From: Lichtheimia corymbifera B2541
Lineage: Eukaryota; Mucoromycota; Mucoromycetes; Mucorales; Lichtheimiaceae
Direction: 5' to 3'
Length of the DNA: 34,369 nucleotides
NCBI GenBank assembly: GCA_000697475.1
Contig: JNEU01000944.1
Span: 1-34,369 of the forward strand
This document shows, piece by piece, positions 23,658 to 34,369 of this stretch (within the stretch, counting starts at the first letter, position 1; each line of letters starts with the position of its first letter). A program made the translations under genes and the position numbers. The notes under the pieces were generated by a model, which saw only the letters and a program-made list of their open reading frames with translations, was not told the DNA's origin and did no database searches.

Positions 23658-24627
23658 GGTATGTTTGCAAATGTTCAGTAGAAGATGATGAAAAAGAAAA
23701 GTTGTAAGAAGCAGGTTAGCATTTTAAAAGCATCACAAGAGGGCGATGGCACCACCATGTCATCACATCACCAGCAATTAATCACTCCGGCCGACCCAGA
23801 GAACAAGAACCTGTTGCATGCAGGTGACATTTGCAGTAGCCCACAGCTGGTCATATACCTGAAAGATCATCCTCACAGGTTTCATAATGAGACAAATATT
23901 TCATTGTTGCAGCTCAGAGCAGGATTTTGATACGGTTTTATTCACAATGAATAATAAGACAACAAGTGTGTATCGTTGTTGGAGTTATGAATGGTACATG
24001 TCTTTGCAGGGATAGCATTTATATTCTTGCCATGGTGAACTTTTTATCGAATACAAATCAACAAGAAGGAACGTTGCCAATGAAGAAAAGCGGAGAAGTG
24101 GTCCGTGGTCCGTGAAACAGCGTGTGGGGAAGAGCAACTTTGGTTCCAATCTCAGTTAGTGCATCTCAGCCGGCACCATGCGAAGATAACTGGTTGCTGA
24201 GGCACTTTCCCACAATGACGGATTCCAATCGTCATACTGGTACCATTGATGATTTGATGGTAGCAAAACCATAAGGCTATATCTACCTGGAAAATAAATG
24301 GCTGGTTTATTGAGCTGATGAGTAGGTAAAATGGATCTTGTGTTATTGTATTATTCTTCTTTGATGACTGATATAGGGAAGAGCTACTGTTGTAATGGAT
24401 CTACACAACAAATTAGTCATGTGACATTGTATGAATGATGGAAAGAAACAAGGAATGTAAGTGTGGATTCTTAGGGTGTGTGCTGTGTGCTTACCATGTG
24501 TCAGCAAATGGGCTTCAAACCTTAAACGATTAATTCGAATATGTAATACATAATGCGGAGCGAAATAGAAGGAAGGAATATCCGCCTTGGTAAGCCCTCC
24601 CTGCTCTTTCTTGCACTTCTTCCACTT
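23658..24627. promoter_or_regulatory. divergent intergenic region (unknown gene / ABCD transporter)
   Basis: About 970 bp separate two divergently transcribed genes and must hold both promoters. I see no gene inside. The segment at 24553-24627 is open and in frame with the transporter, but it is pyrimidine-rich towards its end and unlike family N-termini, so I treat it as leader. Confidence 0.5.
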
Positions 24628-27600
24628 ATGGCACAAGTCCTCTCCGTTCTCACAAAGAAGCGATCGGCGGCAGCCCTCATTATCGCTCTCGTCTATGCCT
24701 TGTTCAAAGTAAAGAGCCACTTTCAACGTCAAGCAGCTGCAGCCAACAATGCACGTAAGGGCAGCAGCACCAGCAACCAGCAGCATCGCAAAGGCAAAGC
24801 TTCCAAGCAAAGGGTTGGCGTCAATTCCCATTTCTTCAAGCAAATGCGCGAGCTCCTTCCCATTTGTATACCTGGTACTTATAAAACACCTCCATGGAGC
24901 GACTTGCACAACGACAGCTGATCAGGGTTTATATGATAGGCGTGTTCTCTAAGGAAGCTGGTTTGCTTGGAGCACTTGCAACCGTATTGATCGCTCGCAC
25001 ATGGCTTGATATTTGGTATGGATTGCATGTTTGTGATACGAGATACGATTATTGATTAACCAAACCACATACTCGCGAATCATACATCATTAGGTTTTCT
25101 GGATTTAACGGGTAAGACGCTGTTGTGAGGAAGGAAGTATACGTATGCTAACATATTCATAAATACTAGTGCCGTGGTGAAAGCAATTGTATCACGCAAC
25201 CGGGAAGCGTTTATTGCTCGGGCAATTGTTGAATTCGGCTTTATGATGGTAAGTGGGATATGATGTGCAAGGATTCAATATGGGATATGCTGATGCATTA
25301 TCGGTTATAGTGGCCCATGAGTATCGTCAACAATTCGCTCAAATTGACCATCAGTGCATTGGCTTTATGTTTCCGTGAACGGTTGACCAAGGTGAGAGAA
25401 TACAATGGTTGTCATGGCAACTATCAATTAGGCTTATTCAATGTTTGTTTGTAGTTTGCACACAACCAATATCTTGATGGTATTACCTTCTACAAGATTT
25501 CCAACATCGATAACCGTCTTCAAAATGCGGATCAGCTCCTTACTCAAGACATTGACAAGTTCTCGGAGAATCTTTCCCACCTGTATTCTGATATCGCCAA
25601 ACCGATTGTGGATATATTCTTGTTCGCATATAAGCTTGGAGAAGCCATGTAAGGGGAAAACTACGAAATGTGGATGAGGCTAAAACTTACCTTCGCTTGC
25701 ATTTAGTGGTTCAGAAGCTCCATTCTTTATGATTGGCTACTTTGTTCTCTCGGGTGTGGTGTTGAGAGCTTTCTCTCCTCCATTTGGTCGATGTACGTTA
25801 TCATTATCCCTTGGAATCTTTTCTATACTCAATGTTTTATTTTATTACAGACACGGCAATCGAGCAAAAGTTGGAAGGCGACTTTAGATTCACCCATGTG
25901 AGTTTGGATAAGAAGGTATAGGATGGATAGGTGGCTCATTCATGCTTTTTTCATGTTAGTCTCGTATCATCACTCATTCCGAGGAGATTGCATTCTACCG
26001 AGGTGGTGAACGTGAGAAGGAAGTGGTCAACAATACATTCCAAAAGGTAATGTGAAATTTGTCTCTAGATGATCTATATACTAATTATGGTTGGATGGTC
26101 TAGATTGTCAATCACGTGCGCAAGGTGTATACGTTACGCTTCTTGAATGGTATCTTTGACTCTGTTCTCGTCAAATACTGTGCCACCATGACTGCATACT
26201 AGTAAGTGGAAGGGATATGAGGATCTCAAAGACCAAATGTACTCACTATACTACAGCTTATTAGCACGTCCTGTTTTTGATCAGCGATATGGCAAGTATT
26301 ACGAGCTTGAATGGTCGATGAAAGGCATGCTCAATGAATTATTTTTCAGCTACTTCTCATATGGGCGCTTTAACCGATGATCCTGTGAAGCTCATGGAAG
26401 ACTATTCTCGAAATTGTAAGTTGATGTTATACCGATGAGGGAACTATCCATGCTAATACTGAAATATCTTGTAGCAAGCTACCTTATCAATCTCTCTCAA
26501 GCTGTTGGAAGACTGATTTTGACGGGTCGTGATTTGACTCGTTTTGCAGGCTACACGGTAAATGAATCATTGCCAACAGCGTCAGCTTTGTACTCATTAA
26601 TACGGGTTATAGTCTCGAGTCGCCGATTTGTTTGATGTCTTGCGAGATGTTCGAAAGGGCAAATACAACCGCACTATGGTCTCTACGGATGAGGAAGAAT
26701 CCACGCAGAATATGAGTGAGTAATGCCTGTGGTAAAGGTTGCAGTCTGGTGCTTATCAATGCTGATATATATATCGTTTTATAGCTGTTTCAACTGATGA
26801 CATGAAGGGCAAAGTGATTGTCAGGGATGGTGTTATTGTGTTCGACCATGTGCCTATCGTGACACCCAACAATGATGTCTTGGTAAGTACTGGAGAGGGA
26901 AGGCTTATTAAAAAGGATTGACAACTCAACCATTCTATTTTTTAGCTCAAAGATCTTTCCTTCAAGGTGAAGACAGGAATGAATTGTTTGATTTCAGGCC
27001 CCAATGGATGTGGCAAGAGTTCTTTGTTCCGTATTCTTGGTGATTTATGGCCATTGTTTGGTGAGTATGAATTATTTCTTATTTTCTTTGTATGGATGCT
27101 AATGAGCGAGTTTTAGGTGGTACGGTGACAAAGCCTGAAGCTTCCAAGCTCTTCTATGTACCCCAAAAACCATACCTCGCTCTTGGAACATTCCGTGATC
27201 AAGTTATCTACCCCGATACCGCTGAGGAAGCCTTGGCACGCGGTTTTGATGATCATTCGCTGATGGAGCTGCTGGATACAGTGCATCTTGGATATCTCGT
27301 GGAACGCGAAGGTGGTTGGGATTCTGTGCAGGATTGGGCTGACGTGTAAGTATATCATACCAGAAAATTGGCGTATGATCATGCATTAAGTGGACGTTGT
27401 CTCTTAGACTTTCTGGTGGTGAGAAGCAGCGTGTTGCCATGGCTCGTCTATTCTATCACAAACCCCAATTTGTAAGTGGGAGTGGCACACATCAAGAAAA
27501 GGAGTTGTTATTTAACATTGATTATCTTCTATATTAGGCTATTTTGGATGAATGCACCAGCGCAGTCAGCGTGGATATTGAAGCCATCATGTATGAGCAT

Positions 27601-27907
27601 GCACGAAAGGTCGGCATTACGCTATTCACTGTTTCACACAGGTAATTTTGAAAAGGAGACGGGGCGTACCATCCTACAATAGAATCTCACAAAGCAACAT
27701 TACAGAACATCGCTGGTACGCCACCACGAGTTTTTGCTTCGATTTGATGGTGAAGGTCATTATGAATTTAGAGAGTAAGTAAAGATGGTATATTTGATAT
27801 GTGGTTTTTACTCAATGCCATTTGTTAGGCTTGACCCTGAGGATATCAACACACCCTTTGGTTTTGGTCATGGAAAATCCAAGCCTCAAGCCAAGCTGCA
27901 TGCATAA
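24628..27907 (+). CDS. peroxisomal ABC half-transporter, subfamily D (PXA/ABCD type)
   Basis: ABCD half-transporters dimerise in the peroxisomal membrane and import long-chain acyl-CoAs for beta-oxidation. Twenty-one exons start at 24628, 24940, 25094, 25170, 25311, 25455, 25707, 25851, 25960, 26104, 26257, 26350, 26475, 26613, 26785, 26946, 27117, 27408, 27538, 27706 and 27829; exon ends include 24874, 25111, 26291, 27060 and 27345. The product is 685 aa. The membrane domain carries [13 protein letters not shown] and the EAA-like region ([19 protein letters not shown]). The nucleotide-binding domain has Walker [10 protein letters not shown] (484-492), signature LSGGEKQR (582-589), Walker B FAILDE (602-607) and the H-loop in VSHR. 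One intron (26292-26349) is GC..AG. An in-frame ATG at 24553 would add 25 residues. Pxa1 and Pxa2 cannot be separated here. Confidence 0.94.
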
Positions 27908-28114
27908 GATTACCCATATCGCACATACTCTAGAGTACTTCCATATATATCGCTTTTACCATTCTTTTTGTTCTCGTTTTCGTATTTATTCATCTCGCTA
28001 TAAAAACCGGTTACACGAGAATGTTTCATGTGCAAAAATGAGGCTGAACTGGTCGTATCGCTTAAACGTATTCCGGATTGAATAAGATACTCTTTTCCTT
28101 TTGTGCCTGATAAA

Positions 28115-30467
28115 ATGGGAAAGCCAAGAAAGGGTTCTTCAACCACGTCTAGACAAGGTGATAGTGAAGACATGGTAACCACTTTTAATCAAATCTTGCA
28201 TAAAGCGGGTTACTGACGCGCTATTTCCTCTCACTCTTTTTACCCTTCAGCCTTTGCCCAACCTTGCCTCCCACCTCGATTTCATTGACCAGCTCTTGCA
28301 ATGGAACCTGCAGGATCTCGATCACTTTATAGCCGTTCTGAAGCAAAGGTCCGTTTATTATCGTTGAATAGGTCATTTAGCGTACTAACTCATATCTAGG
28401 ATTGCAGCAGAGGAAGTGTACATTCAAGCACTGAATGCCATTGAGTGTCTGCCACCAACACCGCCATGTACGATGCTACCGAAATTCGACAAGGAGACCA
28501 CCTATGCAAAGGCGTTAGCACAGTACGAGTCATCAATCAAGCGAACAGTTTCCGGTCGACGCGAGCTAGTAACAACTATGCAGCATCAGCTTGAAGTGCT
28601 ACACATACTCAAGGTAATAACCGGGGACATGGCGATCAAATAAGGAAAAGCGTGGCGTATCAGTGTGGCTGACCATGTGCCACACACACGATGGCATTCA
28701 AACATGTAGGATCATCAGCAAAAACGTCATTTGAAAATCAACACGACGCTTGGTGAGAAGAACAGCAATTATCTCTCTTATCGGATCCACGACCTCGCTG
28801 AAGTAAGTAAAGATGTTAGTGTAATTTGTCATTCGTTCTAACACGCGTTGTATTATATATATGCAACTTTAGAGTCAGAGGAATTACAAGAACAAATGTG
28901 CTGAGCTTGAGCAAGAAGACTCGCGCGAAGTTGAAGGAACACAAGGATCGAATGAGGTGCGGGATGTAGAAACTACTAAGCAGCTACACCGGCGTAGTCG
29001 CGCGGGCTTGCATGCCATTCGGGCACATTTGGCCAAAGCCCACGTGCTGGAACACAATCACCGAATTGCCAAATTGAAGCACCAAGTAGTAGACGCAGGC
29101 AGGTAGTGAAGACAATGAAATTACCCCATTCGTTGGTGGCATTTTTCTTTATACTCATCTCTTTGATATAGATCGTGAATATAGGAAAAGCGTTTTATTC
29201 TTGGAAGGCCTACGCAAAAAACAACTCAAGACGTCCCATTTGGCAACCAAGGCAAGTAGACCTATATGCATGCCACCTCATTGTGCAACTTGATGATTAA
29301 CAATGGTCATAATAGCATATAGAGATCTTATTCATGGACAAATCGGAAATTGCAAAATCAGTTTTGCGCAACATCCTGGTTGTCGAACAAGCTGTTCAAG
29401 GACGAGAAATGTCGGTTAGTGAGATGAATTTATCATATGCCATCCCCAAGCTTTATATTCATTATCATTGTGCTTTTAGATGACTCAATCCATGACACAG
29501 ACTTCAGAATCGATGAATGGGATGGACGACATGGCACTATTTACAAAGGGATATGGCATGCTTCAGTTTGATGTGCCTGATGCTGTGGTATATGAACATT
29601 ACATCCATGGACAATTGAAAGGTAGATATGAAAATCTTGGGGGAGGGGTTGGATATAATATGCTTACGCCATTGTATCACATGTAGATGTCCAGTTTGGC
29701 ACTTCATTGAAGGTATATGCCGAGGTGCACAAACGGAACGTGCCGCTTTTGGTGGAACAATGCATTCAAGCAGTGGAAAGAATGGGTGGATTACAGAAAG
29801 AAGGCATCTATCGCATCTCGGGCCGTCAAACTGCCGTCAACACTCTAAAGCTTGAATTCGAGAAGGATGAACAAAAAGTGGATATTGTTCAATACGACAT
29901 CTTCACAATCGCTTCTGTGCTCAAAGTGTACTTGCGAGAGCTCGAGGAACCACTGGTTGCCATGTCACCAAAGCAACAAACAGAGTACACAGGTAATTAA
30001 AGCTGCAGCGGATACTTCACAAGAAAGGCTTACTCTTGTTGTCGATCAGGCACGGATGATGACGCATACCGATTGCATATTCTCGAAGTACAATTAGCAC
30101 AACTCTCCGAGCCACACCGGCTTACGTTGCAGATACTGATAGAACATTTGGCAAGGTATTACACCATATTCATTGGTTGCCATGGAATATCTGATCTCAT
30201 ATTACACTATGTAGAATTGCTGCGAATGCTAAGGTGAACAAAATGACTGCCTCCAACTTGGCAATGATCTTTACCCCTGCCATTCTTCACGATGAACAAG
30301 CCCCTGATAAGGTGTTACTGGATTTGATATCACATCAAGAAGCTCTTTTTGCCAAGATAACGAGAAAGAACAAAGAGGACCAATTTGGACGCTCGTCTTT
30401 GGATGACCAGGGGTCACTCGCATCATCACTAGAATACAAGGCTCATGCACCAACGCCACATCCCTGA
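28115..30467 (+). CDS. F-BAR and RhoGAP domain protein (Rgd1-like)
   Basis: A GTPase-activating protein for Rho-type GTPases, probably recruited to curved membrane by its N-terminal domain. Eleven exons: 28115-28174, 28251-28348, 28400-28613, 28710-28802, 28873-29102, 29185-29251, 29316-29414, 29480-29621, 29687-29992, 30050-30155 and 30215-30467, giving 555 aa. Residues about 25-290 form an F-BAR-like helical region with FIDQLLQWNLQDLDHF near the start. RhoGAP spans about 335-530, with the arginine finger Arg377 in KEGIYRISG and the helix VNKMTASNLAMIFTP carrying the conserved Asn. The domain order is that of yeast Rgd1. The exon 6/7 junction is uncertain: either GC..AG (used here) or GT..AG from 29256 to 29322. 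It starts 207 bp after the transporter stop, in tandem. Confidence 0.9.
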
Positions 30468-30994
30468 TAACGTGGATTGTATTTTTATCGCCTCTACTTG
30501 CCCCCCCTTTCGATTGTTTTAATTTTACCAATTATCCCGTGTGCTTGCGTATAAACTCACTCTCGCGCGAACAAAGACTTGCTCTATGTGATACAAGCGG
30601 TTGCCTTCTTTCCATTTTCGGAATGTGCATGTTAATCCAAACGATACACAGTCCGTGCTGCATATGTTTGTTTGTTTGCATTGGGTATTTGGGAGGGAAA
30701 TATTCTTGTTTTGAATGATGCACAATGATATAATGGTGTTCATATCATGATAAAAGGGATTGCTTTGGGAGGGATAAAACAATACAGGTGGCAATGCACA
30801 CGCAAGCATGTGGTACAGAATGCATCAATTAAGCTCATGAATGAATGTTTGGTGCGGAAATCCTTTAGTTTTGGAAGCTGAAGCGTAATCAATGCCGATC
30901 ACTGCATCCACCCTCCACGAGCTGATCGCTTGTCAACTGCTTTGGCGTTCAGCATCTGCAGTGTAACACCACACATCTTCAGCCTTTTCTCTCC
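30468..30994. other. intergenic region between RhoGAP and PH-domain genes
   Basis: About 530 bp holding the RhoGAP 3' UTR and the upstream part of the PH-domain gene promoter. Minus-strand frames here have no domain and overlap each other. No gene is seen. Confidence 0.55.
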
Positions 30995-31004
30995 TTTTAA
31001 ATAG
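30995..31004 (+). promoter_or_regulatory. TATA-like box of the PH-domain gene
   Basis: TTTTAAATAG lies about 85 bp upstream of the first ATG (31090), between pyrimidine-rich stretches. No other ATG intervenes in the likely leader. Confidence 0.5.
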
Positions 31005-31089
31005 ACCCCAATTTTCGTTCAAGTCTTTGCTTTTCCCTTCACCGACTTTCTGGCACGCAACAACAATATCAACCACGCTTCATTTACGC

Positions 31090-31767
31090 ATGTCGAAAAC
31101 AACCTATCTCGCACCACCATCCATCTACTCGCACGATTACGAGGGCTGGCTCTTGATATCAAAGCTGAGAAGACAACTTGTTTGGCGACCTGCCCCACAA
31201 CGATACTACTGCATCCTTGACGGCCAACGCTTATCCTATTACACTCGCAAGGTACGTTACTGCATATCTCAACTTTTCGCTATCGGCATTGTGAATTGAC
31301 GTAAATATTTATAGAACGATCGAAAACCTAAAGGAGTGCTTGATCTTAGCCGATATAGACTCATTACAGCATCACCTTCGTGTCGAGGTCTCCTCATCAA
31401 CCGAGCACCATCTCAAAAGTCATTTCAGTTGGTCACACATGACAAGGATTTGCCTGATTTGATGTTGGTTGCTGATTCACGACAAGCAAAAGAAGAATGG
31501 ACCACATACATGGATTACCAACGTAGCAACAACAATGTACTTGATAAATGGCTTGAGCGATACGACCTAAGCAATGAGCAGCTGCACTCACCACCTTCGC
31601 CATCCATTTCGTCTATTTCATCCGCCTCTACATCCACATCATCGGTTGTAAAATCACCAATTGATTGCTGGCAACCTGCAACACCAACTTCCCCAACGAC
31701 TACGATGGATGTCAGGCTTGATCCACTCATTCATTTCAAGGCGCAAATCATCCCCTGCTTTAAATAG
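31090..31767 (+). CDS. small PH-domain protein
   Basis: A pleckstrin homology domain, typically phosphoinositide- or protein-binding, fills about residues 16-125: it starts YEGWLLISKLRRQLVWR, continues RYYCILDGQRLSYYTRK and GVLDLSRYRL, and ends with the helix SRQAKEEWTTYMDYQ, whose Trp is the PH signature residue. Two exons, 31090-31251 and 31315-31767, give 204 aa; a Ser/Thr-rich tail follows the domain. The start is the first ATG after the TATA-like box. The 3' end is uncertain: after 31740 another frame, ending at 31843, reads like a basic Ser/Pro-rich tail (RRKSSPALNSGRRRPSL), so a further intron or a frameshift may be present. The specific role is unknown. Confidence 0.82.
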
Positions 31768-32586
31768 TGGACGTCGACGACCATCTCTTACACCCTCAGC
31801 GTCACCGATGCATTCCATCATGGATAGCCATCACGATTACTAGACAAGGTGCTATTATATTCCAAGCTCCCCTTTTATTACCAATCGCCATGATGGTTGA
31901 TCCATTCGGCTCACATACCAATCCACTGATCCCCCGTACATCATCCACTTTTTGTTTTTACATATCACTGTATCATACGTTGTTGATTTTGATTTCCTCA
32001 TACATGCTCCCAAAAAGATAATTTGATAATATACAAGCGAGGTCGAATTCTTCCTTGCCTTTTTACGTAAACCACTGAATGTCCATATCCATTGATATAA
32101 CCTTAAGCCAAATACCAAATGTAAACTAATCTTGACAAGAGTGTCACTCGAATGCTTACAGGTTGATATCATAACAAACAACAACCACTGGTGATCAAAA
32201 CGGTGGCATCTTTAAAAGAGTGCCAATCGCTATGGTGAAGCATTTTAAGACAGCAACCACTTGTTGCCCAGAAGCTACGGAAACCGCATGATGGAGATCT
32301 CACGCTTGAGTTCTTCCCCTATGCTCTTTTATGCATCACCTCGAGTTGAATGAACATGTTTTACTTGCCAAGAACAAGAATAACGGTGGTATTGGTCGCA
32401 TGATGGGTTTGAAGCAGCTGGGCTGAAGACGGGAACAAGATATACCGGCGTCAGCCTGGCTGTGTGTGACATCGCGGTATTACGTGTCTTGAAATTACCT
32501 CTTCAGTCGAATGACTCAAAAGACGAGCATCGTCACCTTGCCTTGTTCGGAAAGACAAACTATTTGATTCCATAGCCATTGGAAAA
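31768..32586. other. intergenic region between PH-domain and P450 genes
   Basis: About 800 bp. The first 76 bp may belong to an alternative 3' end of the PH gene. No other gene is seen, and minus-strand frames lack any domain. Confidence 0.5.
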
Positions 32587-32594
32587 TATAAAAG
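32587..32594 (+). promoter_or_regulatory. TATA box of the cytochrome P450 gene
   Basis: TATAAAAG, a canonical TATA box, lies 45 bp upstream of the P450 start codon at 32639. Confidence 0.7.
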
Positions 32595-32638
32595 TATGGG
32601 ATAACGTTTATTTGATCCTCCATCTGTTTCAGCTACCC

Positions 32639-34369
32639 ATGACGTCCGAATTGCTATCTTCCCTACCTTCCTCATTATCACCCTACCTAACAACTGATCG
32701 CTTGCCAAAGGTGCTGGTGGCAACCACCTTGACTTATGCTGTAACCAAGTACATCATTTACAACCTTTACTTGCATCCCACAGCAAGGATACCAGGACCA
32801 TCAGTGGATTGGATACCATTTCTCGGAAATATGCGCGAGATTATCCGAGAAGAGGTGAGAAAAAGAACAATCGTCGGAACTAAATTACGCCGCGTACTCA
32901 CACGTCATTGTCTTCTTTGTCTACTTAGAGTGGAGTGCCACATAAGAAATGGTTGAAAAAGTATGGAGGCATTGTCGTATACCATATGCTATGGAACAAG
33001 CCACGCGTAATGGTCTCGGACCCGAGTCTTTTGAAGGAGGTATTGACGCACCATGTTTATGACTACACAAAAACACCTGAAGGCAGCAAGTTCTTAACCC
33101 TCCTCCTTGGTAACGGCTTGCTTGTGGCTGAGGGATGTTGTATATATAGGATATGATCGAGGAATACGATATTGACATATAGCATGTAAAATAGGGTGAT
33201 GTACATCGTCAACAACGTAAACAACTCAACCCAGCCTTTTCATTGCAATCCATTCGTGAATTGGTTCCAGTAATGTTTGTTCCACCTGTACAGCTATTGG
33301 ATCGTTGGAAGCAAGAATATGCCGAACGCAAGGATAACAACGGCTTGATGGAAATGAACATCTCAGAGTGGATGTCACACGTGACCTTGGATATTATTGG
33401 GTTGGCGGGCTTTGGGCAAGAATTCCTAGCTGTCAAACATGAAGGCAGCACGGACCATGTTAACAAATTGAGCTGGGCATACAGGCATCTTTTTGATCCC
33501 ACAGGATCGAACTTTGAACGATTCTTGCGATTTCTCATACCAGGTTACCGATATCTACCCACACGACGCAACCTTGATTTTCGCAAGGCTTTGGGCATGT
33601 TGCATGAAGAAAGTCTTGCAGTTGTTCAACGTGGTATTGAGCGAGCCAAAACCACTAGTCGCCAAGACAACCTCCTTGCACTCATGATCAACCTCGTCGA
33701 TGAATCAGGAAATGGAATGAGCGTTGAGGAGCTTCGCAATCAATGTCTCACTTTTTTGGCAGCTGGGTAAGTGAAAACATTGATACGCTGCTATAATAGA
33801 GGGACTGACTCATGATGATGGATGGATACCATAGGCATGAAACCACAGCAGTGTCGTTGTCGTGGACCCTTTGGCTTCTTGCTCAAAATCAAGATATCCA
33901 AGATGCATTGCGTGAAGAGGTTACACCCATGTTTGCTAATCTCGATTTTACGCATCACATGTTCCATGACGATCCATTTGATACAACCGGCCACAACTTG
34001 CCCTCCTTTGAAGCTATCAACAACCTTCACTTGCTAAACAACGTATGCAAGGAGTCATCACGTTTGCTCCCTGTTGTACCAGTCACCAGCCGTGTTGCGA
34101 CCAAGGATGTCACACTTGGTGGCCATTTTATTCCCAAAAACACAGCTATCTTTTTGCCACTTATCGTCAACCATCATTCTAAGGAATTGTGGGGAGAAGA
34201 TGCTGAAGAATTCCGACCAGCCCGTTGGGATGAATCAGAAGCTTCACGTGCTGGCCCTTATGACTTTTTACCATTCTTAGCTGGAGGAAGACAATGCATT
34301 GGAAATCGTTTTGCTATGATTGAGCTCAAGATCATTTTGGGTCTGCTGATCACCAACTTTCAATTCTTT
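32639..34369 (+). CDS. cytochrome P450 monooxygenase (3' end outside the window)
   Basis: A haem-thiolate monooxygenase, probably anchored in the ER by an N-terminal hydrophobic segment (about residues 25-45). Exons 32639-32854, 32929-33132, 33195-33766 and 33835 to the window edge give 509 residues so far; perhaps 20-40 are missing. It has the proline-rich hinge HPTARIPGPS, the C-helix region HRQQRKQLNPAF, the oxygen-binding I-helix FLAAGHETT (327-335), ESSR of the ExxR motif (404-407), FRPARW, and the haem loop FLAGGRQCIG with ligand Cys485. The intron at 33133-33194 begins GG rather than GT. Reading through it meets a stop within nine codons, so the gene either uses an unusual splice or is damaged here. 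The CYP family and substrate cannot be assigned. Confidence 0.92.
33133..33194 (+). other. non-canonical GG..AG intron in the P450 gene
   Basis: Frame and family alignment require ...VAE|GDVHRQQRK, which removes 33133-33194 (62 nt, phase 0). The acceptor AAAATAG is normal, but the donor reads GAG|GGATGTTG; a single T in place of the second G would make the common donor GTATGT. A weak canonical alternative, GTGGCT at 33124, would keep frame but delete the conserved V-A-E. Confidence 0.75.

Noticed and set aside
24553..24627. Earlier in-frame ATG for the ABCD transporter
   Set aside because: The added 25 residues end in a CT-rich leader-like run, and family members begin shortly before the basic-hydrophobic segment, as the ATG at 24628 does. 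It remains possible.
33124..33194. P450 read as simply having a normal intron from the GTGGCT donor
   Set aside because: It keeps frame but removes the conserved V-A-E before GDVHR and uses a poor donor; I keep it as an alternative, not the main model.

Overview
The window looks like nuclear DNA of a fungus, most likely an early-diverging one of the Mucorales type. The lineage is my inference from gene content and architecture; no rRNA or other marker is present to prove it. The evidence is: twelve intron-rich protein genes with very short introns (about 51-102 nt, nearly all GT..AG), intergenic DNA that is AT-rich by eye, and fungal gene types such as an Slt2-type MAP kinase, an F-BAR/RhoGAP and a peroxisomal ABCD half-transporter. 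I see no bacterial or viral genes, rRNA, CRISPR array or convincing tRNA.

Layout. 1-3548 is gene-poor and holds two hairpin-forming inverted repeats and the left arm (868-2845) of a large diverged inverted repeat. 3549-11746 is a compact housekeeping block: mitochondrial lysyl-tRNA synthetase (-), DOA1/PLAA (+, divergent from it), Ran GTPase (+) and the ubiquitin-L40 fusion (-, convergent with Ran). 12210-14258 is the right arm of the inverted repeat, so the two arms bracket the housekeeping block. 15062-18717 carries prolidase (-) and a mitoPLD/Zucchini-like HKD phospholipase D (-). After about 2 kb without a gene come an Slt2-like MAPK (20781-22482, +), an unrecognised 266-aa protein (-, convergent), an ABCD transporter with 21 exons (+), an F-BAR RhoGAP (+), a small PH-domain protein (+) and a cytochrome P450 cut by the right edge (+).

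How the genes relate. They do not form a pathway. DOA1 and ubiquitin-L40 both belong to ubiquitin homeostasis, and the MAPK, RhoGAP and PH protein could all act in cell-wall or polarity signalling, but nothing in the sequence shows that they work together.

Most worth checking: (1) the P450 gene has an intron whose 5' end reads GG instead of GT; (2) the repeat arms contain a three-unit higher-order array, with one unit fewer in the left arm; (3) one clear and one possible GC-AG intron; (4) ubiquitin-L40 places only its last two codons and stop in a 9-nt terminal coding piece. I found no obvious new multi-gene system. Exon joins were worked out by hand from reading-frame continuity, splice signals and family resemblance, and each complete model gives an exact whole number of codons.
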